Positions 26,550-35,236 of a DNA stretch of 64,000 nucleotides are shown here, piece by piece. The position numbers and the translations under genes were made by a program. Position 1 is the stretch's first letter. Every line of letters begins with the position of its first letter. Under the pieces are notes generated by a model. It was not told where the DNA came from, made no database searches, and saw only the letters and a program-made list of their open reading frames with translations. Origin of the DNA: Pedobacter sp. JY14-1 (GTDB lineage Bacteria; Bacteroidota; Bacteroidia; Sphingobacteriales; Sphingobacteriaceae); assembly GCF_029269825.1 (NCBI RefSeq), contig NZ_JARJHU010000003.1, positions 782,475 to 846,474 on the forward strand. Direction: 5' to 3'.

Positions 26550-26744
26550 ATGGGTTTTTTGCTGATTGCTTATTGGATCGGGATGCTGGTACTGTTGCTG
26601 GTCGGGCTGATAAAGCTGATTGCAGCAGCAGTGCAGCAAAAGCCTTACAAGCCGGGACTGAAAATCTTACTGGTGGGTATTGTCCTGCTGGTAATAGGGG
26701 CCGGAGCCTGTGCAGCCATGATCGGTGGCCTAAGTATAGGATAA
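26550..26744 (+). CDS. Small two-helix membrane protein
   Basis: A 64-residue protein with two hydrophobic helices (about 3-27 and 39-62) joined by a short basic loop (QQKPYKPGLK). Its ATG follows the radical SAM stop by one base, so it is the last gene of the Lgt-like/radical SAM operon. It could be an accessory membrane anchor for that pair. The second helix is Gly/Ala-rich (VIGAGACAAMIGGLS). No family is recognised. The overlapping alternative frame is rejected as non-protein-like. Confidence 0.75.
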   Translation: MGFLLIAYWIGMLVLLLVGLIKLIAAAVQQKPYKPGLKILLVGIVLLVIGAGACAAMIGGLSIG

Positions 26745-26771
26745 GACTTTTCTGCTTTCGCCATTAAATAA

Positions 26772-26779
26772 TATCTTTG
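26772..26779 (+). promoter_or_regulatory. -7 box of pheT promoter
   Basis: TATCTTTG is an exact TAnnTTTG; no clear TTTG is seen at -33. Transcription would start about 17 bases before the pheT ATG. Confidence 0.5.
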
Positions 26780-26801
26780 CGTTTTTTACGGAACTTAAAA
26801 A

Positions 26802-29201
26802 ATGAAGATATCTTATAACTGGCTTAAGCAGTTTATCGAAACGGATAAAACCCCGCAGGAGCTTTCCCTGATTCTGACCAATATCGGTTTGGAAGTGGAA
26901 AGTCTCGATAAGGTACAGGCGGTGGCTGGTGGTCTGGAAGGGCTGGTGACCGGCCAGGTACTGACTTGTGTGCAGCATCCGAATGCTGACCGGTTACGTG
27001 TGACCACGGTAGACGTCGGCGGGCCTGAAGTGCTGCAGGTGGTATGCGGAGCGCCTAATGTGGCTGCGGGTCAGAAGGTAATCGTGGCGACTGTTGGTAC
27101 GACAGTTCATCCAACCGACGGTGAGCCTTTTAAGATCAGCAAGTCTAAGATCCGGGGTGAAGTTTCCGAGGGTATGATCTGCGCGGAAGATGAGATTGGT
27201 CTGGGTGCGTCGCATGACGGCATCATGGTGCTGCCTGCGGATACGGCGGCGGGTATTCCGGCAAAGGCTTATTTTAAACTTGAGGATGATTATGTTTATG
27301 AAATTGGTCTGACTCCGAACCGGGCCGATGCGGCTTCGCACCTGGGGGTGGCAAGAGACCTGGCGGCTTATTTCCGTAAGCAGGTGCAAATGCCTGACCT
27401 TTCTGATTTTAATGCAGGGGCTGACGGGCTGGCTCTGGGAGTTTCGGTTGAGGATACCCTTGCCTGCCCTAGATACAGCAGCCTGACGATTAGTGGGGTA
27501 GAAGTGAAAGCTTCGCCGGACTGGTTGCAGGACAAGTTGAAGGTAATTGGCATCAGGCCGATCAACAATGTGGTGGATGTGACCAATTATGTATTGCATG
27601 ATCTGGGACAACCGCTGCATGCCTTTGATGCCGACCAGATCAGCGGGGGAAAAATAATCGTGAAAAAGTGTGAGGAGGGAACTCCTTTTATAACACTGGA
27701 CGGAGTGGAACGCAAACTGTCCGGGGATGACCTGATGATTTGTGACGCAGAGGGTCCGGTATGCATTGCAGGTGTTTTTGGTGGTAAACGTTCGGGGGTA
27801 ACTGAATCTACGGTAAATGTCTTCCTGGAAAGTGCTTATTTTAATGCGGTATCTGTACGAAAGACAGCCAAGCGGCACGGATTGAAAACGGATGCTTCCT
27901 TCCGTTTTGAACGGGGTACGGATCCGGATATGACGGTGACGGCGCTGAAACGCGCAGCATTGCTGATCGTAGTACTTGGTGGTGGAAAGGTTACTTCTGA
28001 AGTCTCTGACATTTACCCGATACCGGTGAAGCCATTTGAGGTGGAGGTAAGTTATGCATATATTAATAAGCTGATCGGGGCGGAGATTCCGGATGCAGAA
28101 ATAAAATCGATCGTTACTGCTTTAGGTATTGCGGTGAAATCTGAAGCTGAGGGTACGCTTCAGCTGGAGGTGCCCCCGTATAAGGTGGATGTGACCAGAG
28201 CGTGCGATATTACCGAAGAAGTACTGCGCATCTATGGTTACGATAATATTGCGATACCAAGTAAGGTCAATGCTTCCCTGTCTTACAGTCAGAAGCCTGA
28301 CCGTGAGCAAACGCAACATGCGGTAGCTGACCTGCTGACGGCAAATGGTTTTATGGAGATCTGGTGCAACTCTTTGACGAAAGGTGCTTATTCGAAGCAT
28401 CCGGAGGAAGCAGTTCAGATACTAAACCCGCTGAGTTCTGATCTGAATGTGATGCGTCAGAGTTTATTGATGCCTGCGCTGGAAAGTGTTGCTTATAACC
28501 AAAACAGGAAGACAGCGGATATTAAATTTTATGAGTTCGGTAAGACTTATCACCTGATAGGGGGACAATATATAGAGCGTCCGCGTTTGCTGCTGGTATT
28601 GTCCGGATCGGTACTACCGGAACAATGGAACCATAAGGCTGCCCCCGCGAGTTTTTATAACCTGAAGGCTGCGGTAGATGCGGTTCTGGGCAGACTCGGC
28701 GTAACGGGTTATCAATCCGCTGAGATTGGTGATGCGGATTTCGCTTACGGATTGAAGTATTTCAGGGGTGAAAAGACGATCGTGACCTTTGGTGCAGTGA
28801 CAGGGGCTGACCGGAAAAAGACTGGCGTGGATAGGGAAGTATTTTATGCAGACTTTGACTGGGCGGGGCTGCTGGACATGGTAAGGAAGAACAGGATCGT
28901 GAACCGGGATGTTTCTAAGTATCCTGCGGTGAGGCGTGATCTGTCGATGTTGGTAGATACTGCTGTAAATTTTGACCAGTTGAAGGCGATTGCGTATAAG
29001 TCGGAGAAGAAGCTGATCCGGAACGTACAGGTGTTTGATGTATACGCCGGTGACAAGCTTCCGGCGGGTAAGAAATCTTATGCATTGAATTTTACTTTAC
29101 AGGACGAGGAGCAGACCCTGACGGACAAGCAGATCGATGCGGTGATGCAAAAGATTATCACTAACTTAGTACAGAACGCGGGAGCTGAGATCAGGAAATA
29201 G
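26802..29201 (+). CDS. pheT: Phenylalanyl-tRNA synthetase beta subunit
   Basis: A 799-residue subunit of the (alphabeta)2 synthetase that charges tRNA-Phe. Domains in order: B1/B6 (start MKISYNWLKQFIET), a tRNA-binding OB domain (about 42-155, GQVLTCVQHPNADRLRV), B3/B4 editing domain (about 215-390), B5 (about 415-480), the catalytic-like B6-B7 region and a C-terminal FDX-ACB anticodon-binding domain (from about 705). pheS is not in the window. A coiled-coil gene and zapA follow, apparently in one unit. Confidence 0.97.
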   Translation: MKISYNWLKQFIETDKTPQELSLILTNIGLEVESLDKVQAVAGGLEGLVTGQVLTCVQHPNADRLRVTTVDVGGPEVLQVVCGAPNVAAGQKVIVATVGTTVHPTDGEPFKISKSKIRGEVSEGMICAEDEIGLGASHDGIMVLPADTAAGIPAKAYFKLEDDYVYEIGLTPNRADAASHLGVARDLAAYFRKQVQMPDLSDFNAGADGLALGVSVEDTLACPRYSSLTISGVEVKASPDWLQDKLKVIGIRPINNVVDVTNYVLHDLGQPLHAFDADQISGGKIIVKKCEEGTPFITLDGVERKLSGDDLMICDAEGPVCIAGVFGGKRSGVTESTVNVFLESAYFNAVSVRKTAKRHGLKTDASFRFERGTDPDMTVTALKRAALLIVVLGGGKVTSEVSDIYPIPVKPFEVEVSYAYINKLIGAEIPDAEIKSIVTALGIAVKSEAEGTLQLEVPPYKVDVTRACDITEEVLRIYGYDNIAIPSKVNASLSYSQKPDREQTQHAVADLLTANGFMEIWCNSLTKGAYSKHPEEAVQILNPLSSDLNVMRQSLLMPALESVAYNQNRKTADIKFYEFGKTYHLIGGQYIERPRLLLVLSGSVLPEQWNHKAAPASFYNLKAAVDAVLGRLGVTGYQSAEIGDADFAYGLKYFRGEKTIVTFGAVTGADRKKTGVDREVFYADFDWAGLLDMVRKNRIVNRDVSKYPAVRRDLSMLVDTAVNFDQLKAIAYKSEKKLIRNVQVFDVYAGDKLPAGKKSYALNFTLQDEEQTLTDKQIDAVMQKIITNLVQNAGAEIRK

Positions 29202-29230
29202 GAGTCAGGTTACGTTAAACAGAAAAGATA

Positions 29231-29521
29231 ATGTCAATAGTTGCAGATCAGTTAAATTCAGTATTGCTGAAAACGGCCCGTTTGATCGAGTTGTGCAATG
29301 CATTGCAGGAAGAGAATGATCTGCTAAAGCTTGAAAACCAGTCTGTAAAGAACTCGTTAAAAGACTTCAGTTCCAAAAACGCGGAACTGGAAGAAAAGAT
29401 GCGGGTATTGAAGCTGGCGAAAAGTATTGAGGGTACTAGTGAAAAGACTCTTGATATAAAGCAAAAAATTAACGATTTTGTGCGTGAAATTGATAAGTGT
29501 GTAACATTGCTTAAAAAATAA
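29231..29521 (+). CDS. Coiled-coil protein upstream of zapA
   Basis: A 96-residue protein that is almost entirely a predicted coiled coil (about 5-70, heptads in LNSVLLKTARLIELCNALQ and EENDLLKLENQSVK). It lies 29 bases after pheT and 33 bases before zapA. Position and shape suggest a cell-division helper comparable to ZapB, the small coiled-coil partner of ZapA in Enterobacteria, but no sequence similarity is claimed. The function is unknown. Confidence 0.8.
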   Translation: MSIVADQLNSVLLKTARLIELCNALQEENDLLKLENQSVKNSLKDFSSKNAELEEKMRVLKLAKSIEGTSEKTLDIKQKINDFVREIDKCVTLLKK

Positions 29522-29554
29522 GCAGTGCAGGAGTAGTGAAACAAAGCTAAAGTA

Positions 29555-29845
29555 ATGGGAGAAATCTCGATAAAAATAACCATCGCCGATCGTGTTTATC
29601 CCTTAAAGGTAAACATGGAGGAGGAGGAGATTGTAAGAAGGGCTGCTAAAATGATTAATGAGCGCATAAAAGACTATCAGGAAAATTATGCGGTCAGGGA
29701 CAAACAGGACCTGCTTTCAATGTCTGTACTGCATTATGCGACGGCAGCGCTCAGGGTGGAGAACAAGGTTCAGCACCAGGATATCGCTGTAGCGGGCAAG
29801 GTGGAGGAACTGGATAATTTATTGAATGGTTTTTTCTCTAAATAA
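29555..29845 (+). CDS. zapA: Cell division protein ZapA
   Basis: A 96-residue cytosolic protein that cross-links FtsZ filaments at the division ring. The N-terminal ZapA strand-helix domain (ISIKITIADRVYPLKVNMEE, then AAKMINERIKDYQ) is followed by a C-terminal coiled coil. Length matches the family. It follows the coiled-coil gene after 33 bases and is followed by the 6S RNA candidate, an arrangement also seen as zapA-ssrS in Proteobacteria. Confidence 0.92.
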   Translation: MGEISIKITIADRVYPLKVNMEEEEIVRRAAKMINERIKDYQENYAVRDKQDLLSMSVLHYATAALRVENKVQHQDIAVAGKVEELDNLLNGFFSK

Positions 29846-29862
29846 AAGGAAGTTCTTTATAT

Positions 29863-29870
29863 TTAGTTTG
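29863..29870 (+). promoter_or_regulatory. -7 box of 6S RNA candidate
   Basis: TTAGTTTG, one mismatch from TAnnTTTG, places a transcription start near 29877, just before the first strand of the 6S-like hairpin. Confidence 0.4.
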
Positions 29871-29876
29871 AATTGC

Positions 29877-30058
29877 AAAGATATTAGCCGCAGCTAGATT
29901 TTTGGGTTTCACTTTTTAAAACTTAACACTTCAATATTTATAGGATTGAGAAAGTGTATTTCATTTGCGAACGCACCTGAAAATGACTTAAATCCTAATT
30001 ATAATTAGTTGAGGTTTTTAAAACATGAGACCCATTAAATTTAGTTGCGGTTTTTTTT
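29877..30058 (+). ncRNA. ssrS: 6S RNA candidate
   Basis: About 180 bases between zapA and rny fold into one long interrupted hairpin, the hallmark of 6S RNA, which traps sigma-70-type RNA polymerase. Helices read from the sequence: 29886-29896 with 30042-30052 (11 bp), 29903-29910 with 30027-30034 (8 bp), 29914-29927 with 30008-30023 (14 pairs, one bulge), and 29941-29947 with 29991-29997 (7 bp). Between the last two is a large open bubble of 13 and 10 A/T-rich bases, like the promoter-mimicking central bubble. The outer stem ends in a T run that serves as terminator. Length and location next to zapA agree with known 6S genes. No covariance-model search was possible. Confidence 0.75.
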
Positions 30059-30110
30059 TAATTTTTTTAAAGCCATGCCCCAGGCATCGTATAGGGGGAT
30101 TTAAGACAAA

Positions 30111-31673
30111 ATGGAAATATTAGGAATAATTGGTTATGTATTGGTTGGCCTGGTGATCGGCGTCGTTGTTGGCCGGTACCTGCTGCGTAGCCTGCTGAAA
30201 AGCCAGGAGGTAGCGGCGCAGAACAAAGCAAAGAAAATACTGAAGGATGCAGAGACTAATGCGGAGATACTGAAGAAGGACCGTTTGCTGGAAGCTAAGG
30301 AGAAGTTCCTGCAGCTGAAATCGGAGCATGAAAAAGAAGTAAACAACAAGAATAACCAGATCAGTCAGCGAGAGAACTCTTTGAAACAGAAGGAGCAGTC
30401 CCTGAACCAGAAACTCGAAAATGCAAACCGTAAGGAGCAGGATCTGGACAACCAGCGGAAGAACCTGGAGAAGCAGACAGATATTGCACTGAAGAAGCAG
30501 GAGGAGGTTGAGGTGCTGAAGAATCAGCATGTGAAACAACTGGAAACCATTGCAGGAATCAGTGCAGAGGAAGCCAGGGCACAGCTTGTAGAGAATATGA
30601 AGCAGGAGGCGAGGACACAGGCGATGATCCAGGTAAAGGATATTGTGGATGAGGCTAAGCTGACTGCTGCTAAGGAAGCGAAAAAGGTAGTGATCCAGAC
30701 CATACAGCGTACCGCGGTTGAGGCTGCCATTGAGAATACAGTTTCTATATTCCATATTGAAAGTGATGAAATTAAGGGACGTGTGATCGGTCGTGAGGGA
30801 CGTAACATACGCGCGCTGGAAGCGGCTACAGGTATTGAGATCATTGTAGATGATACCCCTGAGGCGATCATCTTATCTGGCTTTGATCCAGTGAGAAGGG
30901 AAATTGCACGTCTGGCATTGCACCGTTTGGTAACCGACGGAAGAATACACCCTGCAAGGATTGAGGAGGTTGTTGCCAAAACAAAGAAGCAGATCGAAGA
31001 TGAGATCGTGGAAATAGGTGAGCGTACGGTAATTGATCTGGGTATTCATGGGTTGCATCCGGAATTGATCAGGATGGTTGGTCGTATGCGTTACCGTTCT
31101 TCTTACGGACAGAACTTATTGCAGCACTCGCGTGAGGTCGCGAATTTCTGTGCAACGATGGCGGCTGAACTGGGCCTGAATGCAAAGATGGCAAAGCGTG
31201 CCGGTCTCTTGCACGATATTGGTAAGGTGCCTGATGACAATCCGGAACTGCCACATGCCATATTGGGTATGCAGCTTGCCGAGAAATATAAGGAGCATCC
31301 GGATGTATGCAATGCCATTGGCGCCCACCACGATGAAATTGAGATGACGGCACTGATTTCACCGATCATACAGGCTTGTGATGCGATATCCGGTGCGCGT
31401 CCCGGTGCAAGGCGCGAGGTTGTGGAAAGCTACATTAAGCGTTTGAAGGAACTGGAAGAACTGGCGTTGTCTTACCCTGGGGTTGAAAAGACTTTTGCGA
31501 TACAGGCGGGCCGCGAGCTGAGGGTAGTAGTTGAGAGTGAGCGCGTGACTGACCAGCAGGCGGAGTTACTGGCTGCGGACATCTCTAACCGTATTCAAAC
31601 CGAGATGACGTACCCGGGGCAGATTAAGGTGACAGTGATCAGGGAAACCAGGTCGGTAGCATTTGCTAAATAA
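30111..31673 (+). CDS. rny: Ribonuclease Y
   Basis: A 520-residue membrane-anchored endoribonuclease that starts mRNA decay. It has one N-terminal membrane helix (about 4-24), a long coiled coil (about 30-150), a KH domain (about 205-270, [20 protein letters not shown]) and an HD domain with the HD pair in [11 protein letters not shown] (near 365). Length is normal. The ATG lies 50 bases after the 6S terminator. The Mpo1-like gene follows by 8 bases and is probably co-transcribed. Confidence 0.97.
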   Translation: MEILGIIGYVLVGLVIGVVVGRYLLRSLLKSQEVAAQNKAKKILKDAETNAEILKKDRLLEAKEKFLQLKSEHEKEVNNKNNQISQRENSLKQKEQSLNQKLENANRKEQDLDNQRKNLEKQTDIALKKQEEVEVLKNQHVKQLETIAGISAEEARAQLVENMKQEARTQAMIQVKDIVDEAKLTAAKEAKKVVIQTIQRTAVEAAIENTVSIFHIESDEIKGRVIGREGRNIRALEAATGIEIIVDDTPEAIILSGFDPVRREIARLALHRLVTDGRIHPARIEEVVAKTKKQIEDEIVEIGERTVIDLGIHGLHPELIRMVGRMRYRSSYGQNLLQHSREVANFCATMAAELGLNAKMAKRAGLLHDIGKVPDDNPELPHAILGMQLAEKYKEHPDVCNAIGAHHDEIEMTALISPIIQACDAISGARPGARREVVESYIKRLKELEELALSYPGVEKTFAIQAGRELRVVVESERVTDQQAELLAADISNRIQTEMTYPGQIKVTVIRETRSVAFAK

Positions 31674-31681
31674 CCTAAGCC

Positions 31682-32203
31682 ATGGCCAGGAAAAACAAGC
31701 CTGCAGAGATGGTACAAAGAAGTGAGGCTGATGTGCTTTTTGATAAATATGCGGAAAGCCATCAACATCCGACAAATAAACTGATCCACTGGATCTGTGT
31801 GCCGGCTATTGTTTTCAGCCTGCTGGGGCTGGTGTGGTCGGTGCCGTTTCCGCACCTTGATTTTCTTGGTCGTTACAATGGTTACGTAAATTGGGCCTCC
31901 TTCCTGATCGCCTTTTCTATATATTACTATTACAGACTTTCTCCGGTAATGTCTTACCTGATGCTGCTGATCATATTTGCCATGAGCATCGGCGTAGTGC
32001 AGCTGGAAAAGTGGGCGGCTGCAGGTGGCCCTGCATTATGGCAGACATGCCTGGGTATATTTGTACTGGCCTGGATCGGCCAGTTCATAGGCCATAAAAT
32101 AGAAGGAAAGAAGCCGTCGTTTCTGGATGATGTTAAATTCTTATTAATCGGCCCCATATGGCTGCTGCACTTCGTTTGCAAGAAAATAGGCCTGAGGTAC
32201 TGA
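31682..32203 (+). CDS. Mpo1-like (DUF962) membrane protein
   Basis: A 173-residue membrane protein with about four helices. It has the DUF962 signature H-P-x-N-x3-H (SHQHPTNKLIHWICVP, near 32-45) and a second His/Glu cluster, FIGHKIEGKKPSF (near 137). Yeast Mpo1 is an Fe(II) dioxygenase that removes one carbon from 2-hydroxy fatty acids, and the His residues match its metal ligands. The same reaction here is plausible because many Sphingobacteria make 2-hydroxy fatty acids and sphingolipids. It lies 8 bases after rny. Confidence 0.85.
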   Translation: MARKNKPAEMVQRSEADVLFDKYAESHQHPTNKLIHWICVPAIVFSLLGLVWSVPFPHLDFLGRYNGYVNWASFLIAFSIYYYYRLSPVMSYLMLLIIFAMSIGVVQLEKWAAAGGPALWQTCLGIFVLAWIGQFIGHKIEGKKPSFLDDVKFLLIGPIWLLHFVCKKIGLRY

Positions 32204-32240
32204 TGGATATTGCCTTGCGCGGATGCATGGGCCAGGGCGC

Positions 32241-32318
32241 TTAACATGGAATTAACACTTAGCTAAACGAAAGGTAATTTACACCTAACACAGGCCTAAC
32301 ATTGTGGTAATAGCTTTG
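32241..32318 (+). promoter_or_regulatory. Seven-box 11-bp operator array and promoter (TonB receptor)
   Basis: Five-base boxes begin at 32241, 32252, 32263, 32274, 32285, 32296 and 32307, every 11 bases, reading TTAAC, TTAAC, CTAAA, GTAAT, CTAAC, CTAAC, GTAAT. A perfect -7 element TAGCTTTG starts at 32311, 15 bases after the sixth box starts, and no -33 TTTG is present. An 11-bp direct-repeat period is the hallmark of PhoB-type response regulators, which replace the -35 element. The regulator itself is inferred. Confidence 0.7.
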
Positions 32319-32340
32319 CTGAAAATTAATATTCAGCAAA

Positions 32341-35148
32341 TTGAAACCACAATTAAATCTAAAGAAAGCAATTATTACAATAATGTTTGTAATAATCGGC
32401 TCTGCAGTATTTGCACAAACAGGAAAGATTTCCGGTAAGGTCTCTGACGGAAAGACCGGTGAAACGCTCATCGGGGTGACTGTTCGTATTAAGGATACCA
32501 GTAAGGGTGCCGCTACGGATGTAGACGGCAATTATTCACTTCCAGGGCTGTCAGCAGGTAAATACACGTTGGTATTCCAATATGTCGGTTATACGTCCAA
32601 AGAGGTTAGCGGTATTGATGTATCAAACGGCAAGAGTACCGTATTGAATGTGATACTTGATGAGTCTGCCGGACAAAACTTACAGGAAATCGTGATTAAA
32701 GCCGATTTTAAGAAGGAGAGTGTGAATGCTTTATATGCTTTGCAGAAGAACAGTGCCTCAGTATCTGATGGTATTTCCTCCGAGCTGATTAAGCGGTCTC
32801 CCGATAAAAATACTTCTGATGTCCTGAAACGTGTTAGCGGTGCAACTGTGCAGGATAACAAATTTGTAGTGATCAGGGGATTAAGTGACAGGTATAACAC
32901 AGCTACCCTGGACGGGTCGTCTCTGCCAAGCACCGAACCTAACAGGAAGGCGTTTTCCTTTGATATCGTTCCTTCTAACCTGGTTGATAACCTGATCATT
33001 AATAAGACTGCAACGCCTGATCTTCCTGGTGATTTCACAGGTGGCGCAATTCAGATCCAGACTAAGGATATTCCTGATCAGAACTATATTTCTTTGAGCG
33101 GTAGTCTCGGCTACAATACCGTTTCTACTTTTAAGGATTTTTACAGCGGTCAGAGGAACACTACCGACTATTTTACTTTTGATGGAAGTAACAGAAAACT
33201 CCCTCCAAGCTTTCCTTCGACCAAGAGGATAGTTGCGGACGGTGGACTGAGCAATGCGCAGAATAATGCGGCACTGAAGAGCTTGTCTCAGGACTGGAAT
33301 ATCTATAATAATGCTGCACTGCCAACCCAAAATTACCAGTTTACTATTGGCAGGGTTAAGGATTTTCAGAATAATGGCAAAAAATTAGGCGCTATTGTAT
33401 CTCTGAGTTACAGGAATGCGCAAAGCACCACGTTAAACGCAGACCGTGACTTCTATACTTACGATTACAGGGATAATACTTACAAGTTTTCAAGTAGCAT
33501 AGGAGCGCTGGCAAACTTTGCCTATACGTATGGTAAAAGCAAAATAACATTCAAAAATATCTATAACAGAATATTTGACGATGTGTATACTTATCGTACA
33601 GGTATAAATGAGTCCACTACTTCTGACAACAAGTTTTACGCATTTGATTTGATTGAAAAGTCATTACTTAAATCAACTGTTGAGGGAAACCATCAGCTAG
33701 GTGAAAGGAATGCCAAGCTGAATTGGTCTATTGGTTTTAGTAACGTTAAAAATGATCAGCCGGACCAACGGAAGGTAAATTATGCGAGGAATATCGCCTA
33801 CGTTAATGATCCGGATGTACCTTATGAAGCAAATATTACTGGTATCGGAAAAGAGAATACGCGTTTGTTTTCTACACTGAATGAAAATGGTTATAATGGT
33901 GCTGTTAACTACGCGCTCCCTTTAAAGATGTTTGCCCAATCGGCAACTTTTAAAGCTGGGTTGTCATCTGGTTACCGGGATCGTGACTTCAATGCGAGGT
34001 TTATTGGCGCTGAAGTAAAAACAACCGATCCTGAGCAACTAAGGGAAATACGTATAAGACCGCTTAATACGCTTTTCGGACAAGATCTTATTGATCAAAA
34101 CCTATATAAGCTTGGTGAAATAGGCAGCTTGACCGATATGTATACAGCAAATGCATTTACGAATGCAGCTTATGCGATGCTGGACAATAAAATAGGGAGT
34201 AAAATTAGGTTGGTCTGGGGAGTCAGGGCAGAGAAATTTAACCTGAATCTCAAATCTGAAGATCCGTTAAGGCCACCTATTGATCAGGATTATCTGGACA
34301 TTTTACCGTCTGCAAATTTCACTTACAGTCTGACGGATAAAATCAACCTGAGGGCGTCTTATTACCGTTCAATTGCCCGTCCGGAGTTCAGGGAACTGGC
34401 GCCGTTCTCCTATTATGATTACGAACAGTTGGCTTTTATGGACGGAAATTCAAAGTTGAAGCGCGCTCAGATCAATAATGCAGATGTCCGTTTTGAGTTA
34501 TATCCTGAAGTAGGGCAGATCTTCTCCATTTCGGCTTACTACAAACAGTTTAAAGATGCAATCGAGCCTTTGAATGAAGATTACAATTCAACAAGGACGA
34601 TTAGCTATTTCAATTCTAAAGAGGCTACTGTTTACGGATTGGAGCTTGAAGTTCGTAAATCATTGAATTTTATCTCGGAGAGTGACTTCCTTAAGAATAC
34701 TACTGTTTATACTAATCTTTCACTGGTAAAGTCAAATGCAGTGAATCCGGTTAATTCTGGTATCACGTTTTTAGAGAAGGAGCGCCCAATGGTAGGCCAG
34801 GCACCATATACCGTTAATGCAGGTTTGCAACATACATTTTTGAATAATAAAATGACCTTCAATGCGCTGTACAACAGAGTGGGACGTAGAATCACTGTTG
34901 TTGGTGGATCGAATTTCGGAAGTATCTGGGAAGCTCCAAGAAATGTTATCGATTTGCAACTTGGTCTCAGGGCCTTTAAAAACAAAGGCGAGTTTAAGCT
35001 TAATGTCGGCGATCTGTTAAACAACTACACGACCTTATATTACGATAACAACGCAAATAAGAGATATGACGACAATAACCAGGATGAGACAATTAACAGG
35101 TATAAGCTTGGTACCAATTACTCACTATCTTTCTCCTATAACTTCTGA
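32341..35148 (+). CDS. TonB-dependent receptor with CarboxypepD_reg domain
   Basis: A 935-residue outer-membrane receptor. It starts at TTG, which alone gives a complete signal peptide (MKPQLNLKKAIITIMFVIIG, ending SAVFAQ); the next ATG would delete the charged n-region. Domains: CarboxypepD_reg-like (about 27-110), plug (about 130-240, with VIRGLSDRYNTATLDGSSLP), then a barrel ending in YSLSFSYNF. No SusD-like gene follows; instead a beta-helix-like lipoprotein gene lies 88 bases downstream under the same operator type. The upstream 11-bp boxes suggest induction by a PhoB-like regulator, so a phosphorus-containing ligand is the working guess. Confidence 0.9.
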   Translation: MKPQLNLKKAIITIMFVIIGSAVFAQTGKISGKVSDGKTGETLIGVTVRIKDTSKGAATDVDGNYSLPGLSAGKYTLVFQYVGYTSKEVSGIDVSNGKSTVLNVILDESAGQNLQEIVIKADFKKESVNALYALQKNSASVSDGISSELIKRSPDKNTSDVLKRVSGATVQDNKFVVIRGLSDRYNTATLDGSSLPSTEPNRKAFSFDIVPSNLVDNLIINKTATPDLPGDFTGGAIQIQTKDIPDQNYISLSGSLGYNTVSTFKDFYSGQRNTTDYFTFDGSNRKLPPSFPSTKRIVADGGLSNAQNNAALKSLSQDWNIYNNAALPTQNYQFTIGRVKDFQNNGKKLGAIVSLSYRNAQSTTLNADRDFYTYDYRDNTYKFSSSIGALANFAYTYGKSKITFKNIYNRIFDDVYTYRTGINESTTSDNKFYAFDLIEKSLLKSTVEGNHQLGERNAKLNWSIGFSNVKNDQPDQRKVNYARNIAYVNDPDVPYEANITGIGKENTRLFSTLNENGYNGAVNYALPLKMFAQSATFKAGLSSGYRDRDFNARFIGAEVKTTDPEQLREIRIRPLNTLFGQDLIDQNLYKLGEIGSLTDMYTANAFTNAAYAMLDNKIGSKIRLVWGVRAEKFNLNLKSEDPLRPPIDQDYLDILPSANFTYSLTDKINLRASYYRSIARPEFRELAPFSYYDYEQLAFMDGNSKLKRAQINNADVRFELYPEVGQIFSISAYYKQFKDAIEPLNEDYNSTRTISYFNSKEATVYGLELEVRKSLNFISESDFLKNTTVYTNLSLVKSNAVNPVNSGITFLEKERPMVGQAPYTVNAGLQHTFLNNKMTFNALYNRVGRRITVVGGSNFGSIWEAPRNVIDLQLGLRAFKNKGEFKLNVGDLLNNYTTLYYDNNANKRYDDNNQDETINRYKLGTNYSLSFSYNF

Positions 35149-35169
35149 CCTAACAGCATTTGAGTAGAC

Positions 35170-35225
35170 TTAACATTTATTTAAAGAACTGTTAATGAGT
35201 ACTTAAATTCTCCTTAATACTTTTG
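35170..35225 (+). promoter_or_regulatory. Five-box 11-bp operator array and promoter (lipoprotein)
   Basis: Boxes start at 35170, 35181, 35192, 35203 and 35214 (TTAAC, TTAAA, TTAAT, TTAAA, TTAAT), all 11 bases apart. A perfect -7 box TACTTTTG starts at 35218, again 15 bases after the fourth box starts. The lipoprotein ATG lies 11 bases beyond. The geometry is the same as before the TonB receptor gene. Confidence 0.7.
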
Positions 35226-35236
35226 AAATTATAAAT

